Origin: RHKX01 sp963745755 | GTDB lineage: Bacteria > Actinomycetota > Thermoleophilia > Solirubrobacterales > 70-9 | Length of the DNA: 64,000 bases | Direction: 5' to 3' | NCBI GenBank assembly: GCA_963745755.1 | Contig: CAVUYP010000001.1 | Location: 2,790,001 to 2,854,000 of the forward strand | Part shown: piece by piece, positions 62,116 to 64,000 of the stretch | Layout: each line of letters begins with the position of its first letter | Position numbering within the stretch: position 1 is the stretch's first letter | Notes under the pieces: generated by a model | What the model saw: only the letters and a program-made list of their open reading frames with translations | Database searches by the model: none | What the model was told of the DNA's origin: nothing | Translations under genes and position numbers: made by a program

Positions 62116-63438
62116 ATGGAGGCATCGCGCCGACACCCGTTCGACCGCACCGATCAGCTGCCGCTCGACGACGAGCCGGCCTCGGTCCGCGCGCTCGGCG
62201 ACCGGATCGTGATCGCCGGCCTGACCGTCGCCGACGAGCGGGCCGCCAAGGTGGTTCGCGAGCGCGCCGAGGCCGGCACGGCCGCGGCCGAGACCGTCAC
62301 GAAGGCGATCGAGATCGGCACCCGGGTGATCGACTCCGAGGGCACGGCGACGAACGTCGACTACGTGCAGCGCGTCTTCGAGGAGCGGGTCGGCAGGCTC
62401 CACGAGGACCTCAGCGGCACCCTCGAGGAGGGCAGCGCCGAGATCGCCAAGCACATCGCCGAGAACTTCGACACGAAGCGCGCCGATTCGGTCCAGGGCG
62501 AGATCAAGCAGATGCTCGTCACGGCGATCCAGCATCAGCAGCAGGAGCTCCAGAAGATGCTCACCGCCGAGGACGCGAGCAACCCGCTGGTCGCCGCGCA
62601 GCTGCGCTCCGCGAAGGCGATGCTCGATGCCGAGGAGCGCCACCGCAAGCAGCTCACCGATCTCCGCGAGAGCAGCGCCAAGGAGAACCGGGCGCTGCAC
62701 GCGCAGGTCCGCGAGCTGACCGAGCGCTTCAGCGTCCACCTCGAGCGCAACGAGGGCGACCAGCGCGTCGCCGAGGCCGAGGAGGCCGGCACCCGCAAGG
62801 GCTTCACGTTCGAGGAGCGGGTCCACCAGGGCATCGAGCGGATCGCCTCCAGCCGCGGCGACTCGGCGGCCCACACCGGCGCCGAGGGCGCCGAGGGCGG
62901 CGGCAAGAAGGGCGACGTGCTCGTCGAGCTCGGCGCCGCCGACGGCCCCTCGGCGGGGCGGATCGTCTTCGAGGTCAAGGACCGCAAGCGGCTCTCCAAG
63001 AACGAGGCGTGGGCGCAGCTCAACGAGGCGATGGCCGCTCGCGCGGCGTCGTTCGGCGTGCTCGTCGTCGCCGGCGAGGAGCAGGTGCCGTCGGGCCGCC
63101 AGCCGCTGCACGAGTACGAGGGCAACAAGCTGATCGTCGCCGTCGACCGCGACGAGCCCGAGTCGCTGGCGCTCGCCGTCGCCTACCGGCTCGCCGCGGC
63201 GCGGGTCTCGATGGCCCGCGACCGCGACCTCACCGTCGACGCCGCCGAGGTGCGGGCGGTCGCCGAGGAGGCGGTCTCGTGCCTGAAGCAGGCACAGGCG
63301 ATCCGCACGGCGCTGACCGGCATCAAGACCTCCTCCGACAAGGCCCGCGGCGGCCTCGACGAGATGGTCGACTCGGTCGGCCTCAAGCTCGACCGGATCG
63401 ACGCCCTCGTCGCCGCCGCCGAGCAGCCCGACGACTGA
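62116..63438 (+). CDS. Coiled-coil protein with PD-(D/E)XK nuclease-like domain
   Basis: The 440-residue protein has a short N-terminal domain, a long coiled coil (about residues 85-240; for example KQMLVTAIQHQQQELQKMLT and QVRELTERFSVHLERNEGDQ), and a PD-(D/E)XK-like core. The proposed active site has Asp in KKGDVLVEL (about 266) and Glu-x-Lys in RIVFEVKDRKRL (about 286-288), followed by NEAWAQLNEAMAARAASFGV. This resembles DUF2130/restriction-endonuclease-like proteins. A C-terminal helical tail follows. ATG 62116 is chosen over upstream in-frame starts because the extra sequence is Cys/Arg-rich and lies over the MarR operator. Function is not established. Confidence 0.72.
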   Translation: MEASRRHPFDRTDQLPLDDEPASVRALGDRIVIAGLTVADERAAKVVRERAEAGTAAAETVTKAIEIGTRVIDSEGTATNVDYVQRVFEERVGRLHEDLSGTLEEGSAEIAKHIAENFDTKRADSVQGEIKQMLVTAIQHQQQELQKMLTAEDASNPLVAAQLRSAKAMLDAEERHRKQLTDLRESSAKENRALHAQVRELTERFSVHLERNEGDQRVAEAEEAGTRKGFTFEERVHQGIERIASSRGDSAAHTGAEGAEGGGKKGDVLVELGAADGPSAGRIVFEVKDRKRLSKNEAWAQLNEAMAARAASFGVLVVAGEEQVPSGRQPLHEYEGNKLIVAVDRDEPESLALAVAYRLAAARVSMARDRDLTVDAAEVRAVAEEAVSCLKQAQAIRTALTGIKTSSDKARGGLDEMVDSVGLKLDRIDALVAAAEQPDD

Positions 63439-63441
63439 GGC

Positions 63442-64000
63442 TCAGACCCTCTGCAGCACGCCGGGCGCGAGCTGGCCCGGCGCCGTGAATCCCGACAGTC
63501 CCAGCGTCAGGTCGAGCTCGGCGAGGATCCAGCGCAGGACCTTCTCGACGCCGTCGGCTCCCTCGAGCGCCATGCCCCAGAGATACGGCCGGCCGAGCAG
63601 CACCGCGTCGGCGCCGAGGGCGAGGGCCTTGAAGGCGTCGCTGCCGGAGCGGATGCCGCTGTCGAAGAGCACGGTCAGGTCCTCGCCGACGGCCGCCGCG
63701 ACCGGCTCGAGCGCGTCGAGCGCCGCGATCGCGCCGTCGACCTGGCGGCCGCCGTGGTTGGAGACGACGACGCCGGCGACGCCTCGCTCGCGCGCCTCGC
63801 GGGCGTCGTCGGGGTGGAGGATCCCCTTCAGCACGATCGGCAGCGACGTGCGGCCGCGGAGCCAGTCGAGATCGTCCCAGGTCAGGCTCGGATTGCCGAA
63901 CACGCCGATGAACCTGCCGATCGCCGGCCCCGGATCCTCCTCCGGCGGGCGCTCGAGGCCGGCGCGGAAGACCGGGTCGGAGAAGAAGTTCGCGAGGCCG
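63442..64000 (-). CDS. FMN-dependent alpha-hydroxy-acid oxidase/lactate dehydrogenase, 5' end beyond the window
   Basis: The C-terminal part of an LldD/glycolate-oxidase-type TIM barrel that oxidises (S)-2-hydroxy acids using FMN. The segment GVVVSNHGGRQVDGA contains the catalytic His and the Arg of the HGGR motif; LPIVLKGILHPDDAREARE and LFDSGIRSGSDAFKALALGA bind FMN phosphate, and LGRPYLWGMALEG ends the barrel. The frame is open through base 64000. It is convergent with the coiled-coil gene, with only 3 bp between stops. Substrate could be lactate or glycolate. Confidence 0.9.
   Translation of the reverse strand, partial: GLANFFSDPVFRAGLERPPEEDPGPAIGRFIGVFGNPSLTWDDLDWLRGRTSLPIVLKGILHPDDAREARERGVAGVVVSNHGGRQVDGAIAALDALEPVAAAVGEDLTVLFDSGIRSGSDAFKALALGADAVLLGRPYLWGMALEGADGVEKVLRWILAELDLTLGLSGFTAPGQLAPGVLQRV

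Overview
The window is a 64 kb piece of a very GC-rich bacterial chromosome with dense, mostly short-spaced genes and frequent GTG/TTG starts. An actinobacterial LexA with an actinobacterial-type SOS box, a class A RNase P RNA, System II cytochrome c maturation with a cysteine-type CcmE, a DUF4333 lipoprotein and many secreted proteins with basic C-terminal domains suggest an actinobacterium, most likely Thermoleophilia/Solirubrobacterales. That placement is an inference from gene content. I see no insertion sequence, phage module, CRISPR array or plasmid function.

Layout. 1-3.7 kb: end of a cation efflux transporter, several small genes and a secreted Ig-like protein. 3.7-8.9 kb: cytochrome c maturation (ccmH, ccmG; then ccmE-ccmF-ccmI on the other strand) around a tRNA-Gly and an SDR gene, then secG and a short solute-binding lipoprotein. 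9.9-17.2 kb: a CrtISO-like flavoprotein facing its likely PadR regulator, a large secreted hydrolase, and an ice-binding-like protein coupled to an L,D-transpeptidase. 17.3-18.9 kb: tRNA-Leu, lexA with its SOS box, a zinc-ribbon gene and rnpB with a terminator. 19-30.6 kb: glnA, a DUF1800/DUF1501/cupredoxin set, a YyaL-like protein, an MhqR/MhqO-like pair and a GST-ABC exporter operon. 30.6-37.6 kb: MFS and acyl-CoA ligase genes, an acyl-CoA synthetase pair with a small ferredoxin, and an amine oxidase.

The clearest metabolic theme is at 37.8-59.8 kb. It holds GTP-dependent PEP carboxykinase, malyl-/beta-methylmalyl-CoA lyase, a candidate methylsuccinyl-CoA dehydrogenase, a candidate mesaconyl-CoA hydratase, ethylmalonyl-CoA mutase and crotonyl-CoA carboxylase/reductase. 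Together these are the diagnostic enzymes of the ethylmalonyl-CoA pathway for acetate/C2 assimilation. The acyl-CoA ligases and PEPCK fit upstream activation and downstream gluconeogenesis. The remainder (51-64 kb) holds ClpS, a LysR regulator, a two-component system with two downstream genes, a MarR-controlled drug exporter, a coiled-coil nuclease-like protein and the end of an FMN-dependent hydroxy-acid oxidase.

Ten protein-coding genes, including glnA and PEPCK, are interrupted by a total of fourteen inferred single-base insertions. Every one is an insertion, and the length of each gene modulo three matches the number inferred. I therefore treat them as probable sequence errors and annotate each gene over its full span. 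Other noteworthy items are a repeated intergenic element (long palindrome plus a roughly 60-nt repeat at 39.6 and 48 kb), several well-formed regulator palindromes, and a structured leader upstream of the ice-binding-like gene.
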